Shown here: positions 1 to 9,660 of the stretch, one piece after another
How positions within the stretch are numbered: position 1 is the first letter of the stretch
Layout: every line of letters begins with the position of its first letter
DNA from: Sandaracinus amylolyticus
GTDB taxonomy: Bacteria > Myxococcota_A > Polyangia > Polyangiales > Sandaracinaceae
Assembly (NCBI RefSeq): GCF_021631985.1
Contig: NZ_CP070225.1
Span: 3,844,001 to 3,908,000, forward strand
DNA length: 64,000 nt
Direction: 5' to 3'
The notes under the pieces: model-generated
Told to the model about the DNA's origin: nothing
The model's input: the letters and a program-made list of their open reading frames with translations, nothing else
The model's database searches: none
Made by a program: the position numbers and the translations under genes

Positions 1-3000
1 CGGAGAGCGTCGCGATGCCGCTCTCGAGCGTCTCCGCCTCGGCGAGCTCGACCTCGGCGATGCGATAGAACGCCTCGACCTTCGCGTCCTCGGGGATCGA
101 GTCCTCGGCGCCGAACGACGAGGTGTCGACACCCGCCGCGACGAGGCGGCGCAGCACGCGGATCTCCTCGACGTGATCGCCACGCGCCGACGCGACACGC
201 GCGAGCGCGCGCCACGCGTCGAGGGTGCGCGCGCCGAGGTCCTCGACGCGCTGGTAGAGCTCGCTCGCGGTCGCGAGATCGCGAAGCTCGCGCTCCGTGA
301 CCTCACCGAGCGTCATGAGGAGATCCGAGACGACCTCGGCGTCCTCCTTGCGGCGCATGCGATCCGCGAGCGCGCGGACGCGCTCGACGAAGCGCGTCAC
401 CTGGTCGGTGCGCACCGCGAGATCACGCGCCGCCTCGCTCACCGCGCGGCCGGGCGCGAGCTCGAGCGCCTCGAGGCGCGAGCTCAGCGCGTCCTCGGGC
501 TTGCCCAGCAGCTTCTCCTGGATCTCGGCGCGGTCGACGAGCGTGCGCGCGCGGCTCGCGACGTCGGTCTCCGCCGCGATGCGCATGTCGATGGTGCGCA
601 GCGCGAGATCGGTCGCGCCACGGGCGACGAGGGTGCGGGTGAAGCGCGCGGCCTCCGCGGTCGAGTGCGACGCGGTCTCGAAGGCCGACTCGAGCAGCTC
701 CTTCGCCTGCGCGTCCTGCTTGCGCTCGGTCGCGAGCCGCGAGAGCTCGTAGAGCACCTCGCTCACGCCGACGGAGAGCTCGTGGCCCTCGCTCGCCTGA
801 CGGCGCACGAGGAGGAGCAGCGCGCGGTACGAGCGCTCGGCGCGATCGAGCTGGGCCGCTTCGCGGGCGAGATCGCCCGACATCTTGAGGATCCCGGGGT
901 GCCCGAGGTCCATGCTCGACGCCTTGTCGAGCTGCTCGAGCGCCTGCTTGAGATCGCCGGCTGCGTGCGCGACCTGCGCGAGCTGGAAGTGCACCGCGGC
1001 GCGCTCGGGCGAGCGACGGCGGCCGAACTCCGACGCGAGCTTCTCCAGGATCTCGCGCGCCTCGTCGAGACGACCCGCGACGCGCAGGCCCGCGGCGAGC
1101 GTGCTGCGCAGCTCCTGATCGTCGGGCGCGAGCTGGACGCCGCGCTCCATGATCGGGATCGCGAGCTCGGGGCGATCCAGGCGCTTGCGGTAGATCTCCG
1201 CGGCCTCGCGCACGTACGCGAGCTGCGTGGTCTCGTCGCTCACGTGGCCGACGCCGTCGCTGAGCAGCGCGGCGAGCTGCTCCCAGCTCTCGGCGCGTCG
1301 ATAGAGATCGGCGAGGCGCTCGCGCACGTCGCGCGCGCCGCGATCCTCGGAGAGCGCGCGCTCGAGCGCGTGCATCGCGCGATCGTTGCGGCCCGCGAGC
1401 AGGCGCGCCTCGGCGAGCCGCAGCGCGAGCGGGATGCGCTCGGCGCCCTTGGCGTGCTCGAGTCGCTTCTCGAGCCACTCGCCGGCCTGCGCGGGCTCGT
1501 TGCGCTCGAGGTGCAAGCGCGCGAGCGCGTCGAGCGCCTCGGTGGTCACGTCGAGCGCGACCACGCGACGGTGCGCGGAGATCGCGCGCTCGGCGTCGCG
1601 GAGGCGCTCCTCGGCGAGGCGCGCGACCATCGCCCAGAGGCGCGCGCCGCGCGGCGCGTCGGCGACCTCGACGTCGCGGGCCTGCGTGGTGAGCAGATCG
1701 GCGAGCTCGGGGCTGCGGCCCTTGCTCTCGAGCACCGACGCGACCTCGTCGATCGACGCGTCGTGACCGGGCTTCTCCGAGAGGTTCGCGCGCAGCATCT
1801 CGATGCGGCCGCCCTCGGCCTCGAGACGACCGAGGAGGCGCGCGACGTCGAGGCGCACCGCGAGCCGGCGCTCGGGCGTGAGCGAGCCCTCGAGCTCGCG
1901 CTGGCGCAGGGCGAGGAGCTCGGGGATGCGCTTGCGCGCCTCGTACATCGCGGCGAGGCGATCGACGGTCTCCGCGTCCTCGAGCGACTCGTCGGCGATC
2001 GACTGGTAGAGGCGCATCGCGCGCGCCTCGTCGCCGAGCTTCTCGCGCGCGAGGTCGCCGGCGCGGCGGCGCATCGCACGCGACTCGGTCGCGGGGATCG
2101 GAAGGCGCGCGCCCTGCGCGAGCAGATCGATCGCGCCCTCGACGCGATCCGACTCGAGCTCGATCCGGATCAGCTCGTCGAGCGCCCAGACCGCGGTCTT
2201 GTCCGCCGGGCGCTCGCCGCGCGTGCGGTTGCCGCGCTCCCAGAGCCGCACCGACTCGCGATAGAGCTTCGACAGGATGTGCTTGGCGAGCGCGACGTCG
2301 CGCACCGGATCGAGGGCGATCTTCGCGGCGTCGTGGAGCGCGTCGAGATCGTCCTCGAGCTGCTCGGCGAGCGAGAGCAGCGTGTCGACGAGCGCGCGGC
2401 TCGGCTCGCGCCACTGGAGGCGCGCGAGCTCGCGCAGCGTGTCGGTGTGCCCCTGCTCGTGCTTCAGCGCGCGCGCGAGCGCGGCCTCGGCCGACGCGAG
2501 ATCGCCGCGACGATCGCGGTGCCACACCGCGATGCGGGTCTCGATCGCGCGGCCGAGCTCGCCGAAGCGACGCTCGCCCGACGCCTCGAGCTCACCCTGC
2601 ACGCGCGCCATCGCCGACGCGGTCTCGGTCGAGAGCGCGTCCCATGCGACCGCCTGATCCGCGGCCGCCTCGATCTGCGTCACGAGCGCGTCGTCGATGC
2701 GGCGATGCGCGCGCACCGAGCCGACCAGCGCCGTCGCGACCGCGTCCCACCCGCCGAGCTGTGCCCCGAGGCGCACGACCTCCTCCGCAGTCGTCGCATC
2801 GCGCGGCTCGCGCGCGAACGCCGCGAGCTGCTCCGCGAGCGCGCCCGCCGCGTCACTCAGCTCCGACTCGAGCAGCGCCGCGGCACGACGGTGCAGGTGC
2901 GCGGCGCGCGCCGCGTCGGCGCTCACCGTCGGGATCGCCTCGCGCAGCGCCGAGACCACCTCGGCCCAGCCGCTCGACGCGCGACCGAGGCGCATCAGCT

Positions 3001-5134
3001 CGCCCTCGAGCCCTTCGTCGTCGGGCACCAGCAGGAACGCGCGACGGATCGCGCGCATCGCGGCGAGCGCGTCGCTGCGGCGCGACTCCTCGAGCTCCGC
3101 GGCCTCGCGCAGCAGGCGCACGCGCACGCGATCGCCGGCCGCAGCCTCGATGCGGTGCTCGAGCAGGCCGAGCAGCGCCTCGTGATCGTCGGTGCGCAGC
3201 GCGGCCTCGGCGAGGCCCTCGACCGCACCCGCCTTGGCGACGGGATCGGCGATCAGCGCCTGCAGACCGGCGCGCGCGCCCTCGTGGCGCGGCTCGAGCT
3301 TGAGCGCCTGGTGGTAGCCCTGCGCGGCGCGCGCGCTGTCCGCGAGGTGCTCGCGGCGCACGTCGGCGAGGCGCACCACGATGTCCGCGGCGCGCGCTTC
3401 GTCGCGGCGCACCGCGCGCTCGAGCATCGCTGCCATCTCCTCCCAGCGCGACTCCGCGGTGAAGAGGCGGAACAGCGCGTCGACGGTCTCGACGTCCTCG
3501 CCGAAGCGCGACTGCACCTCGAGCCAGGTCTCGATCGCGCCCGCGCGATCCCCGACGCGATCCTCCTGCACGCCCGCGAGGCGCACGAGATCGGCGCGCT
3601 GCAGCGGGCCCGGCACCGGCGACGCGGCGCGCAGGCGCAGCGTCTCGATCAGCGGCTTCCAGCGCTCCTCGCGCTCGAGGATCCCGATGCGCGCGTCGAG
3701 CGCCTCGAGGTCCTGCGCGTGCGCGTCGAGCCGCGCCTGCCAGAGCGCGAGCGCGCGATCCGACGCGCCCAGCTCCTCGGCGAGGCGCGCGGCCTGACCG
3801 ATGACGCGACGGCGCTCCGACGCGTCGTTCTCGAGCTTCGCGAGCTGCTCGAGGACGTCGAGGCGATCGCGCGCGCGCTCCGCGGTGTCGAGCAGCCCGA
3901 CGAGGCGACGCGCTGCGGTGCGCTGGAACGACTCGCTCGCGTCGGCATCGCCGAGGACGCGGCGGTAGAGCGGCTCCGCGCCCTCGCGATCGCCGACCGC
4001 CATGCCGCGCACGTCGCCCGCTTCGAGGAGCAGGGTCATGCGCCGCGCGGGCTCGTACGCGACCTCGGCGGCGGCGACGAGCGCGTCGGCGTGGCGCTCG
4101 TGCGCGCCGGTCGACGCCGCGAGCTGACGGAGCCGCTGCTCTGCGTCCTCGGCGCCGGGATCGAGCAGGAGCAGCGAGGCCCAGTGGCCCATCGAGCTGC
4201 TCTCGTCGCCGCGCGTCGCGGTGCGCTCGCCGAGCTCGCGGTGGATCGCGATCTTCTCGTCGCGGCTGCCGAAGCCGAGCGCGATGGCGAGGATGCGCTC
4301 GACCTCTGCGTCCTTGCCCTCGCCCTCGTAGCGCTCGCGGAGCAGCGCGAGCGCGCCACGCCGCACGTCGGCGCTCGCGCTCTCGAGCACCAGCACGCGC
4401 TCGAGCAGCGCGACCGCGTGCGCGATCGAGTGGCCACCTTCGATCAGCGCGCGCGACTCGGCGAGCGTCGCCGCGGCATCGCCGAGGTGATCGAGGAACG
4501 TCGTCGCGATGCGCTCGCGCAGCGACGCGGCGTCGTCGGCGCCGTTCTCGACGCGCTTGCGCCACAGGCCGATCAGCTCCTGCCAGCGCGCCTGACGCTC
4601 GAGGAGGCGCTCGAGCGAGGCGACCAGCTGCGCGTCGCCGGGGCGGAGCGCGAGCAGCTGCGTCTGGTAGTCGATCGCGCGGTCGGGCTGTCCCGCGAAG
4701 TCCTTCGCGAGCTGCGATGCCTCTTCGAGGAGCTGGGTGCGGCGCCAGTCCTCGGAGGCTGCGGCGAGCGCGCGATCGTAGAGACCGAGCAGGTCGCTCC
4801 AGCGCTCGCGCACGGTGAGCACGACGGTCGCGCGCTGCAGCGCCCAGTCGGCTCCGGGGTCGAGCGAGAGGACGCGCGTGAGCACGTCGACGAGGTGCGG
4901 CGACTCCTCGCCGAACCACTCCTCGTGGAAGCCGACCGCGCGACGGCCGAGCCGCTCGGCGACGTCCGCCGGGAGCGTGCGCCCGAGCGCCTCGCGATAC
5001 AGCGCACCGACCTCGTCGGGCCTCTGGAGCGACTCGGCGAGCTCTTCGAGCTCGTCCCAACGTCCGTCGTCGTCCGGCGCCGCGCTCGCCGCCGCGAGCG
5101 CCTCCTCGAGTCGCGGATCCATCTCGGCAGTCAC
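1..5134 (-). CDS. Giant tetratricopeptide-like repeat protein (C-terminus outside window)
   Basis: At least 1,711 codons are open on the minus strand and still open at the left edge, so the C-terminus is missing. The translation is a continuous string of amphipathic Ala/Leu/Glu/Arg-rich helices of about 17 residues, with recurring Leu-Tyr-Arg-Glu-Ala and Ala-Leu-x-Leu-Asp-Pro type blocks, typical of TPR/SEL1-like solenoids; I see no catalytic domain or clear signal peptide. The chosen GTG start has a GGGAGG ribosome site 5 bases upstream; an in-frame ATG lies four codons later at 5122. Such large TPR proteins usually act as cytoplasmic scaffolds, but no partner can be inferred. It lies downstream of the chemosensory operon on the same strand, after a 250-bp gap with a terminator-like hairpin, so it is probably transcribed separately. 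Assignment as TPR is by repeat style, not by a profile search. Confidence 0.8.
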   Translation of the reverse strand, partial: MTAEMDPRLEEALAAASAAPDDDGRWDELEELAESLQRPDEVGALYREALGRTLPADVAERLGRRAVGFHEEWFGEESPHLVDVLTRVLSLDPGADWALQRATVVLTVRERWSDLLGLYDRALAAASEDWRRTQLLEEASQLAKDFAGQPDRAIDYQTQLLALRPGDAQLVASLERLLERQARWQELIGLWRKRVENGADDAASLRERIATTFLDHLGDAAATLAESRALIEGGHSIAHAVALLERVLVLESASADVRRGALALLRERYEGEGKDAEVERILAIALGFGSRDEKIAIHRELGERTATRGDESSSMGHWASLLLLDPGAEDAEQRLRQLAASTGAHERHADALVAAAEVAYEPARRMTLLLEAGDVRGMAVGDREGAEPLYRRVLGDADASESFQRTAARRLVGLLDTAERARDRLDVLEQLAKLENDASERRRVIGQAARLAEELGASDRALALWQARLDAHAQDLEALDARIGILEREERWKPLIETLRLRAASPVPGPLQRADLVRLAGVQEDRVGDRAGAIETWLEVQSRFGEDVETVDALFRLFTAESRWEEMAAMLERAVRRDEARAADIVVRLADVRREHLADSARAAQGYHQALKLEPRHEGARAGLQALIADPVAKAGAVEGLAEAALRTDDHEALLGLLEHRIEAAAGDRVRVRLLREAAELEESRRSDALAAMRAIRRAFLLVPDDEGLEGELMRLGRASSGWAEVVSALREAIPTVSADAARAAHLHRRAAALLESELSDAAGALAEQLAAFAREPRDATTAEEVVRLGAQLGGWDAVATALVGSVRAHRRIDDALVTQIEAAADQAVAWDALSTETASAMARVQGELEASGERRFGELGRAIETRIAVWHRDRRGDLASAEAALARALKHEQGHTDTLRELARLQWREPSRALVDTLLSLAEQLEDDLDALHDAAKIALDPVRDVALAKHILSKLYRESVRLWERGNRTRGERPADKTAVWALDELIRIELESDRVEGAIDLLAQGARLPIPATESRAMRRRAGDLAREKLGDEARAMRLYQSIADESLEDAETVDRLAAMYEARKRIPELLALRQRELEGSLTPERRLAVRLDVARLLGRLEAEGGRIEMLRANLSEKPGHDASIDEVASVLESKGRSPELADLLTTQARDVEVADAPRGARLWAMVARLAEERLRDAERAISAHRRVVALDVTTEALDALARLHLERNEPAQAGEWLEKRLEHAKGAERIPLALRLAEARLLAGRNDRAMHALERALSEDRGARDVRERLADLYRRAESWEQLAALLSDGVGHVSDETTQLAYVREAAEIYRKRLDRPELAIPIMERGVQLAPDDQELRSTLAAGLRVAGRLDEAREILEKLASEFGRRRSPERAAVHFQLAQVAHAAGDLKQALEQLDKASSMDLGHPGILKMSGDLAREAAQLDRAERSYRALLLLVRRQASEGHELSVGVSEVLYELSRLATERKQDAQAKELLESAFETASHSTAEAARFTRTLVARGATDLALRTIDMRIAAETDVASRARTLVDRAEIQEKLLGKPEDALSSRLEALELAPGRAVSEAARDLAVRTDQVTRFVERVRALADRMRRKEDAEVVSDLLMTLGEVTERELRDLATASELYQRVEDLGARTLDAWRALARVASARGDHVEEIRVLRRLVAAGVDTSSFGAEDSIPEDAKVEAFYRIAEVELAEAETLESGIATLS

Positions 5135-5347
5135 AGAGGCCTCCCCGTTCTCAACGCAGCCGTCGCGACGACGAAGCCGCAGATCGTCATCGGAAACGCG
5201 CGAAAACGGCGTTTCGCGGCGAGGATATCAAGGTCGGCAGCGCGGATGATCCGCTTTTCGTCGTGACGCGCGCGCATCACGTGCGATCGGTGGTCGCGGG
5301 TGTGCCTCGACGCGGTGCGTCAGCGGCGCGCACACCGCGTCGATGTC

Positions 5348-5370
5348 GTCGTGTGCTCGAAGCACACGAC
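5348..5370 (-). terminator. Hairpin after the chemosensory operon
   Basis: A perfect 10-bp stem (GTCGTGTGCT/AGCACACGAC) closes a 3-base loop, 14 bases past the stop of the last che-operon gene. There is no clear T tract, so it is terminator-like rather than a canonical intrinsic terminator. The rest of 5135-5347 holds only a second short dyad (GCGAAAAC/GTTTCGC at 5200-5217) and presumably the promoter of the TPR gene, which I could not pin down. Confidence 0.5.
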
Positions 5371-5384
5371 CGAGCATCCCGCGC

Positions 5385-6587
5385 TCAGCGCGCCAGCGGG
5401 AGCGTGAACCAGAAGCGCGAGCCCTGCGGCTCGCGGCGCGACACGCCGATGCGCCCGCCCTGGAGGTCGACGAGGCGACGACAGATGTAGAGGCCCAGCC
5501 CGACGCCCTTGGCGACGCGCTCGCTGCCCGGCGCGCGCACGTAGCGCCCGAAGAGACGCTCGGCCGCGGCCTCCGGGACGCCGATGCCTTCGTCCTCGAC
5601 CTCGACGAGCGCCCGTCCTTCGTCGACCGACACCCGCACGTCGACGCGACCGCCGTTGGGCGAGTACTTGATCGCGTTCGAGAGCAGGTTCGCGAGCACC
5701 TGCTCGACGCGCGCCGCGTCGAACACCGCTTCGACCGACTCGGCCACGTGCACCTCGACGGGATGGCGCGCCGACACGACGGCGAAGCGGCTCGCCACCT
5801 CGCGCGCGAGCGCGCCGAGATCGCCGACGCGCGGGGTCACGCGGATCGCGCCCGACTCGATGCGCGCGACGTCGAGCAGGTCGTCGACGATCGCGCTCAT
5901 CGCGCGGACGTTTCGCGCGACGAGCTCGGCGAGCGGCGGGAGCGGCGCGCGACCGCTCACCGACGACGTCACGTGTCCCGCAGCCTCGAGACCGGCACGC
6001 AGCGAGAGCACGTTGAGCGGCGTGCGGAGCTCGTGCGCGACCACGCCGATCATCTCGTCCTGCTGTCCCTTCGCCTGCTCGAGGCGCTCGCGGCTCGCGG
6101 ACACCTCGGCGTGCCGCGACGCCGCGTCCTCGAGCGCGCACGTGAGCACGCCGAGGATGGTCTCGCGCGACGCGCGGATCGGCAGCGAGCGACCGTGGAT
6201 CTCGATCGACGCGAGCGGCGTCTCCCGCTGCGCCAGCACGCGCTGGACGCGATCGACCAGCACCGCGTCCTCGAACGGCTTGCCCACGTAGCCGTCGGCG
6301 CCCGCGGCGAGCGCGCGCAGCACGTCGTCGGGATCGGTCAGCGACGTCATCAGCACGATCGGCAGCGACGCGGTGCGCGGATCGTCGCGGAGCGCGAGGC
6401 AGAGCTCCCAGCCGTCGAGCTCGGGCATGAGCACGTCGCTGACGACCACGTCGGGCGGATCCTCGAGCGCCGCGCGCAGCCCCTCGGCGCCGTCGTGGCG
6501 CACCATCACCCGCATGCCCGCGCGCTCGAGCGCGCTCTGGAACCGGCGCGCCTGGGTGCGACTGTCCTCGACCAGAAGGACCTTCAC
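5385..6587 (-). CDS. Receiver-histidine kinase (REC-HisKA-HATPase), last gene of che operon
   Basis: Soluble 400-residue two-component protein. Residues 1-118 form a receiver domain (acidic pocket near Glu7-Asp8, phospho-acceptor Asp51 in VVVSDVLMPELDG, Lys103 in the GKPF motif). HisKA begins near 175 with phospho-acceptor His185 in VAHELRTPLN, followed by a HATPase domain with the NAIKYS N-box and a GVGLGLYI G2 box. No membrane segment. The GTG start follows a GAGGAGG site and overlaps the cheB stop (GTGA), so the two are translationally coupled. Because the operon has no stand-alone CheY, this receiver is the obvious target for phosphate from the CheA homologue, with the kinase domain passing the signal on; that routing is inference. 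No DNA-binding or cyclase output is present. Confidence 0.93.
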   Translation of the reverse strand: MKVLLVEDSRTQARRFQSALERAGMRVMVRHDGAEGLRAALEDPPDVVVSDVLMPELDGWELCLALRDDPRTASLPIVLMTSLTDPDDVLRALAAGADGYVGKPFEDAVLVDRVQRVLAQRETPLASIEIHGRSLPIRASRETILGVLTCALEDAASRHAEVSASRERLEQAKGQQDEMIGVVAHELRTPLNVLSLRAGLEAAGHVTSSVSGRAPLPPLAELVARNVRAMSAIVDDLLDVARIESGAIRVTPRVGDLGALAREVASRFAVVSARHPVEVHVAESVEAVFDAARVEQVLANLLSNAIKYSPNGGRVDVRVSVDEGRALVEVEDEGIGVPEAAAERLFGRYVRAPGSERVAKGVGLGLYICRRLVDLQGGRIGVSRREPQGSRFWFTLPLAR

Positions 6588-7630
6588 GGCTCGCCTCCTC
6601 GCTTGTCCACGATCCACTGCGCGATCGCGCGCAGCGAGAGCACCTCGTTCGCGGCGCCACACGCGATCGTCGCCTGCGGCATGCCGAACACGACCGAGCT
6701 CGCCTCGTCCTGCGCGACGATCTCGCCCCCGCGATCGCGCAGCACGCGCGCCCCCGCCGCTCCGTCGTCGCCCATCCCGGTGAGCACGACCGCGCCCGCG
6801 TCGGCGCCGAGCGTGCGCGCGAGCGAGCGCAGCATCCACGTGCCGGAGGGACGGAACAGCCCGACCGGTGGCTCGTCGCTGATCGCGATGCGCGCGTCGG
6901 AGGTGAGGCCGAGGTGGCGATCGTCGGGCGCGACGTAGACGTGGCCCTGCTCGGGTCGCTCTCCCGCGCCGCCGACCGAGACCGGATGACCGCTCGCGGC
7001 GAGCCAGCGCGCGAGGCCGTCCGAGAAGCCCTTCGCGAGGTGCTGCACGACGAGGAGCGGCGGGAAGCCCCGCTGCGGCAGCTGTTCGAGCAGCGACGAG
7101 AGGGCCGCGGGACCACCGGCCGAGGCGACGATGCCGATGACGCGCGCGGCGCGGCGCATGCTGCGGACGCGCGCGATCGGCGCACCGTGCGACGCGCTGG
7201 CGCGCGAGGGATGCGCGTTCGCGGCGGAGCGCACGAGCGCCAGGAAGCTCTCGCGGCGGAACGAGCGCGCGGCGTCGGCGGGCGGTGGAGGAGGGTCGAC
7301 GATCGCGAGCGCACCGGCGCGGATCGCCTCGAGCGCGACGCTCGCGTCGGACGGATCGACGACCTGCGAGACCAGCACGATCGGTGTCGGCCGGCTCGCC
7401 ATGAGCGCGCGCGTGGCCTGGTAGCCATCGACCTCGGGCATCACGACGTCCATCACGACGACGTCGGGCGCGAGGCGCCCCACGGCGTCGACGAGGCTCT
7501 GCGCGGACTCGAGCTCGCCGATCACGCGCAGCTGGGGATCCGAGGCGAGCGTGCGCCGCAACGACGCCCGCACCGTCGGCGAGTCGTGGACGATCAGCAC
7601 GCGCGTGGGCAGCGTGCTCGGGGGCGGCAT
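6584..7630 (-). CDS. cheB: CheB-type chemoreceptor glutamate methylesterase
   Basis: 348 residues: an N-terminal receiver domain (Asp61 in VVMDVVMPEVDGY) and a C-terminal CheB methylesterase domain. The catalytic triad is visible as Ser170 in VASAGGP, His197 in VVQHLAKGF and Asp289 in LTGMGDDGAAG. It removes methyl groups (or deamidates Gln) on the receptor encoded two genes upstream, opposing CheR, and is normally activated by CheA phosphorylation of its receiver. ATG chosen; it begins 2 bases after the cheA stop, with GGAGG about 13 bases upstream, slightly far but the only good site. A GTG overlap couples it to the following receiver-kinase. Confidence 0.95.
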   Translation of the reverse strand: MPPPSTLPTRVLIVHDSPTVRASLRRTLASDPQLRVIGELESAQSLVDAVGRLAPDVVVMDVVMPEVDGYQATRALMASRPTPIVLVSQVVDPSDASVALEAIRAGALAIVDPPPPPADAARSFRRESFLALVRSAANAHPSRASASHGAPIARVRSMRRAARVIGIVASAGGPAALSSLLEQLPQRGFPPLLVVQHLAKGFSDGLARWLAASGHPVSVGGAGERPEQGHVYVAPDDRHLGLTSDARIAISDEPPVGLFRPSGTWMLRSLARTLGADAGAVVLTGMGDDGAAGARVLRDRGGEIVAQDEASSVVFGMPQATIACGAANEVLSLRAIAQWIVDKRGGEP

Positions 7631-7632
7631 CG

Positions 7633-9657
7633 TCAAAGCAGATCCTCCAGGGTCGCCAGCAGGCGCTCTCGATCGAAGTCCCTCTTGAGCACGTAGGCGC
7701 TCGCGCCCAACTCCAACGCGCGCCGGCGATCGGTCTCGCGATCGACCGCGGTGACGACGATCACGGGGAGAGAGCGGGTTCGCGGCAGCGCGCGGATGCG
7801 CTCCAGGAGCTCGAGGCCGTCGAGGAGCGGCATCTCGAGATCGGTCACGACCGCGTCGAAGCGCTGCTCCGCGAGCACGTCGAGGGCCTCGCGACCGTCG
7901 CCCGCGACGGCGACCGCGTAGCCCGCGGACTCGAGGAGCGCGCGCTGCAGCGCGCGGGTGGTGACCGAGTCGTCGACGACGAGCACGCGCCGCACCGCGC
8001 TCGGCGCGACCTCGGGAGACGCGCGCATCGGCACCGCGAGACGGGCGAGCGCGTCGACGTCGGCGAGCAGCGCGACACGCCCTCCCTCGAGCACCGCGGT
8101 CCCGCTCACGCCCGCGACGCGGCGCACGCGACCGCCGAGCGCGCGCGCGACGACCTCGATCTCGCCGACCAGCGCGTCCACGCCGAGCGCCACGCGGCGC
8201 GCGCCGGCCGACACCACGAGCCACGAGAGGCCGACCTCGCCGTCGGCGTCGCCGAGCCCCAGCGTCCCGTCGAGGCGCGCCATCGGGATCGCCGCGCGCC
8301 CGTCGGGCAGGTGCAGGCGGCCCTCGATCGTGATCGCCTCGCCGGGCGCGACGTGGCGCACCCGCTCGATGCTCGTCGAGGGGATCAGCACGTCGACGTG
8401 CCGCACGCGCGCGTGCACGACGCGCAGCGCGCCCGACGAGAGCGGCACGCGCATCCGCACGCGCGTCCCCGCGTCGCGCTGGGTCTCGACGTGCACGCCG
8501 CCGTGCAAGCGCCGCACGCGATCGCGCACCACGTCGAGGCCGATGCCGCGCCCCGAGATCGGCCCGGCGTGCGCGCGCGTGCTGAGGCCGGGCTCGAAGA
8601 GCAACGCCAGGGGATCCGCAGCGAGCGCGTCGGCGTCGGCGAGCCCGAGCTGCCTGGCGCGCGCGAGCACCGCGTCGAGATCGATCCCGGCGCCGTCGTC
8701 GACGACGTCGACCTGCACCTCGCCGGCGACGATCGCGGACTCGATCGCGATCCGTCCCGCGCTCGGCTTGCCGGCGCGGCGGCGCACGTCGGGCGCCTCG
8801 ATGCCGTGATCGACGGCGTTGCGCACGAGGTGCAGCAGCGGCTCCCGGAGCTCGTCGCGGGTGCGGCGATCGAGCTCGACCTCACCTCCCGAGAACGCGA
8901 CGACGACCTCTTTGCCGAGCGTCGCCGCGGCCTCGATCGCTGCGCGCTCGAGCCCCGGAGCGAGCCCTGCGAACGGTGCGATGCGCACCGCGCGCAGCTC
9001 CGCGGAGAGCGCGCCGAACGCTCGGTCGAGCACCGCGCTCGCGCTCCTCGTTTCGCGCAGCGCCGCCTCGGCGAGCGCGAGCGCCTCGCGCGCCGCCGAG
9101 GTCGCACCACGCGCCCGGCGCCGCGCGTCGTCGCGCTCCTCTGCGCCGGTCGCGAGCGGCTCGACGAGCCCTCGGAGCGCATCGAGCGACGCGCGCAGCT
9201 GCTCGAGGCGATCGACCGAGCGCGCCTCGAGCAGCGACGAGCCGAGATCATCGGCGGCCGCGAGCAGCGCGTCGACGCGCGCGCTGGCGATCCGCACAGT
9301 GTCCGCGTCGGGCGGAGCGGGCTCGGGCGCTTCGTCACGCTGCGCAGGGCCCGGCTCGCGCCGCCCCGAGATCGCTGCGAGACGCGCGTGCAGCGCGGGC
9401 AGCGCGCCGCGCGCGATCGTCGCCACCGAAGCCGGATCGCCCGCGCTCGCCGCCACACGCGCCTCGGCGTCGGCGCATGCCCGCTCGACCGCGCTCTCAC
9501 CGACGGCGTGGGCGGCGCCCTTGAGGGTGTGGAACGCGCGCCGGATCTCGAGCGCAGCGCGCGCATCACCGCGCTCGAGCCGCTCGAGCGAGACCTCGAT
9601 CGCGCCGAGCACGTCCTCGAGCTCGTCGCGGAAGATCGCCAGCAGCTCGGTGCTCAT
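7633..9657 (-). CDS. cheA: Hybrid CheA histidine kinase with C-terminal receiver
   Basis: 674 residues. An HPt domain (P1) carries phospho-acceptor His43 in AFHTLKGAAH. After a short linker there is a dimerisation helix region, the CheA-type HATPase domain (N-box HLVRNAVDHGIE, then DDGAGI and GRGIGLDVV), a CheW-like regulatory domain (about 420-545) and a C-terminal receiver (from about 557, acceptor Asp606). I see no separate P2 domain between HPt and the dimerisation region; the linker is short and Pro/Glu-rich. The fused receiver is common in alternative-function chemosensory systems and may act as phosphate sink or internal regulator. It follows the mcp gene directly (3-base gap) and precedes cheB. 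Confidence 0.95.
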   Translation of the reverse strand: MSTELLAIFRDELEDVLGAIEVSLERLERGDARAALEIRRAFHTLKGAAHAVGESAVERACADAEARVAASAGDPASVATIARGALPALHARLAAISGRREPGPAQRDEAPEPAPPDADTVRIASARVDALLAAADDLGSSLLEARSVDRLEQLRASLDALRGLVEPLATGAEERDDARRRARGATSAAREALALAEAALRETRSASAVLDRAFGALSAELRAVRIAPFAGLAPGLERAAIEAAATLGKEVVVAFSGGEVELDRRTRDELREPLLHLVRNAVDHGIEAPDVRRRAGKPSAGRIAIESAIVAGEVQVDVVDDGAGIDLDAVLARARQLGLADADALAADPLALLFEPGLSTRAHAGPISGRGIGLDVVRDRVRRLHGGVHVETQRDAGTRVRMRVPLSSGALRVVHARVRHVDVLIPSTSIERVRHVAPGEAITIEGRLHLPDGRAAIPMARLDGTLGLGDADGEVGLSWLVVSAGARRVALGVDALVGEIEVVARALGGRVRRVAGVSGTAVLEGGRVALLADVDALARLAVPMRASPEVAPSAVRRVLVVDDSVTTRALQRALLESAGYAVAVAGDGREALDVLAEQRFDAVVTDLEMPLLDGLELLERIRALPRTRSLPVIVVTAVDRETDRRRALELGASAYVLKRDFDRERLLATLEDLL

Positions 9658-9660
9658 CGA

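Noticed and set aside
173-5266. A 1,697-codon open frame on the plus strand opposite the TPR gene
   Set aside because: It is an antisense shadow caused by extreme GC content at third positions; the product is Arg/Glu/Leu-biased with no domain, while the minus frame has a ribosome site and TPR-like helices.
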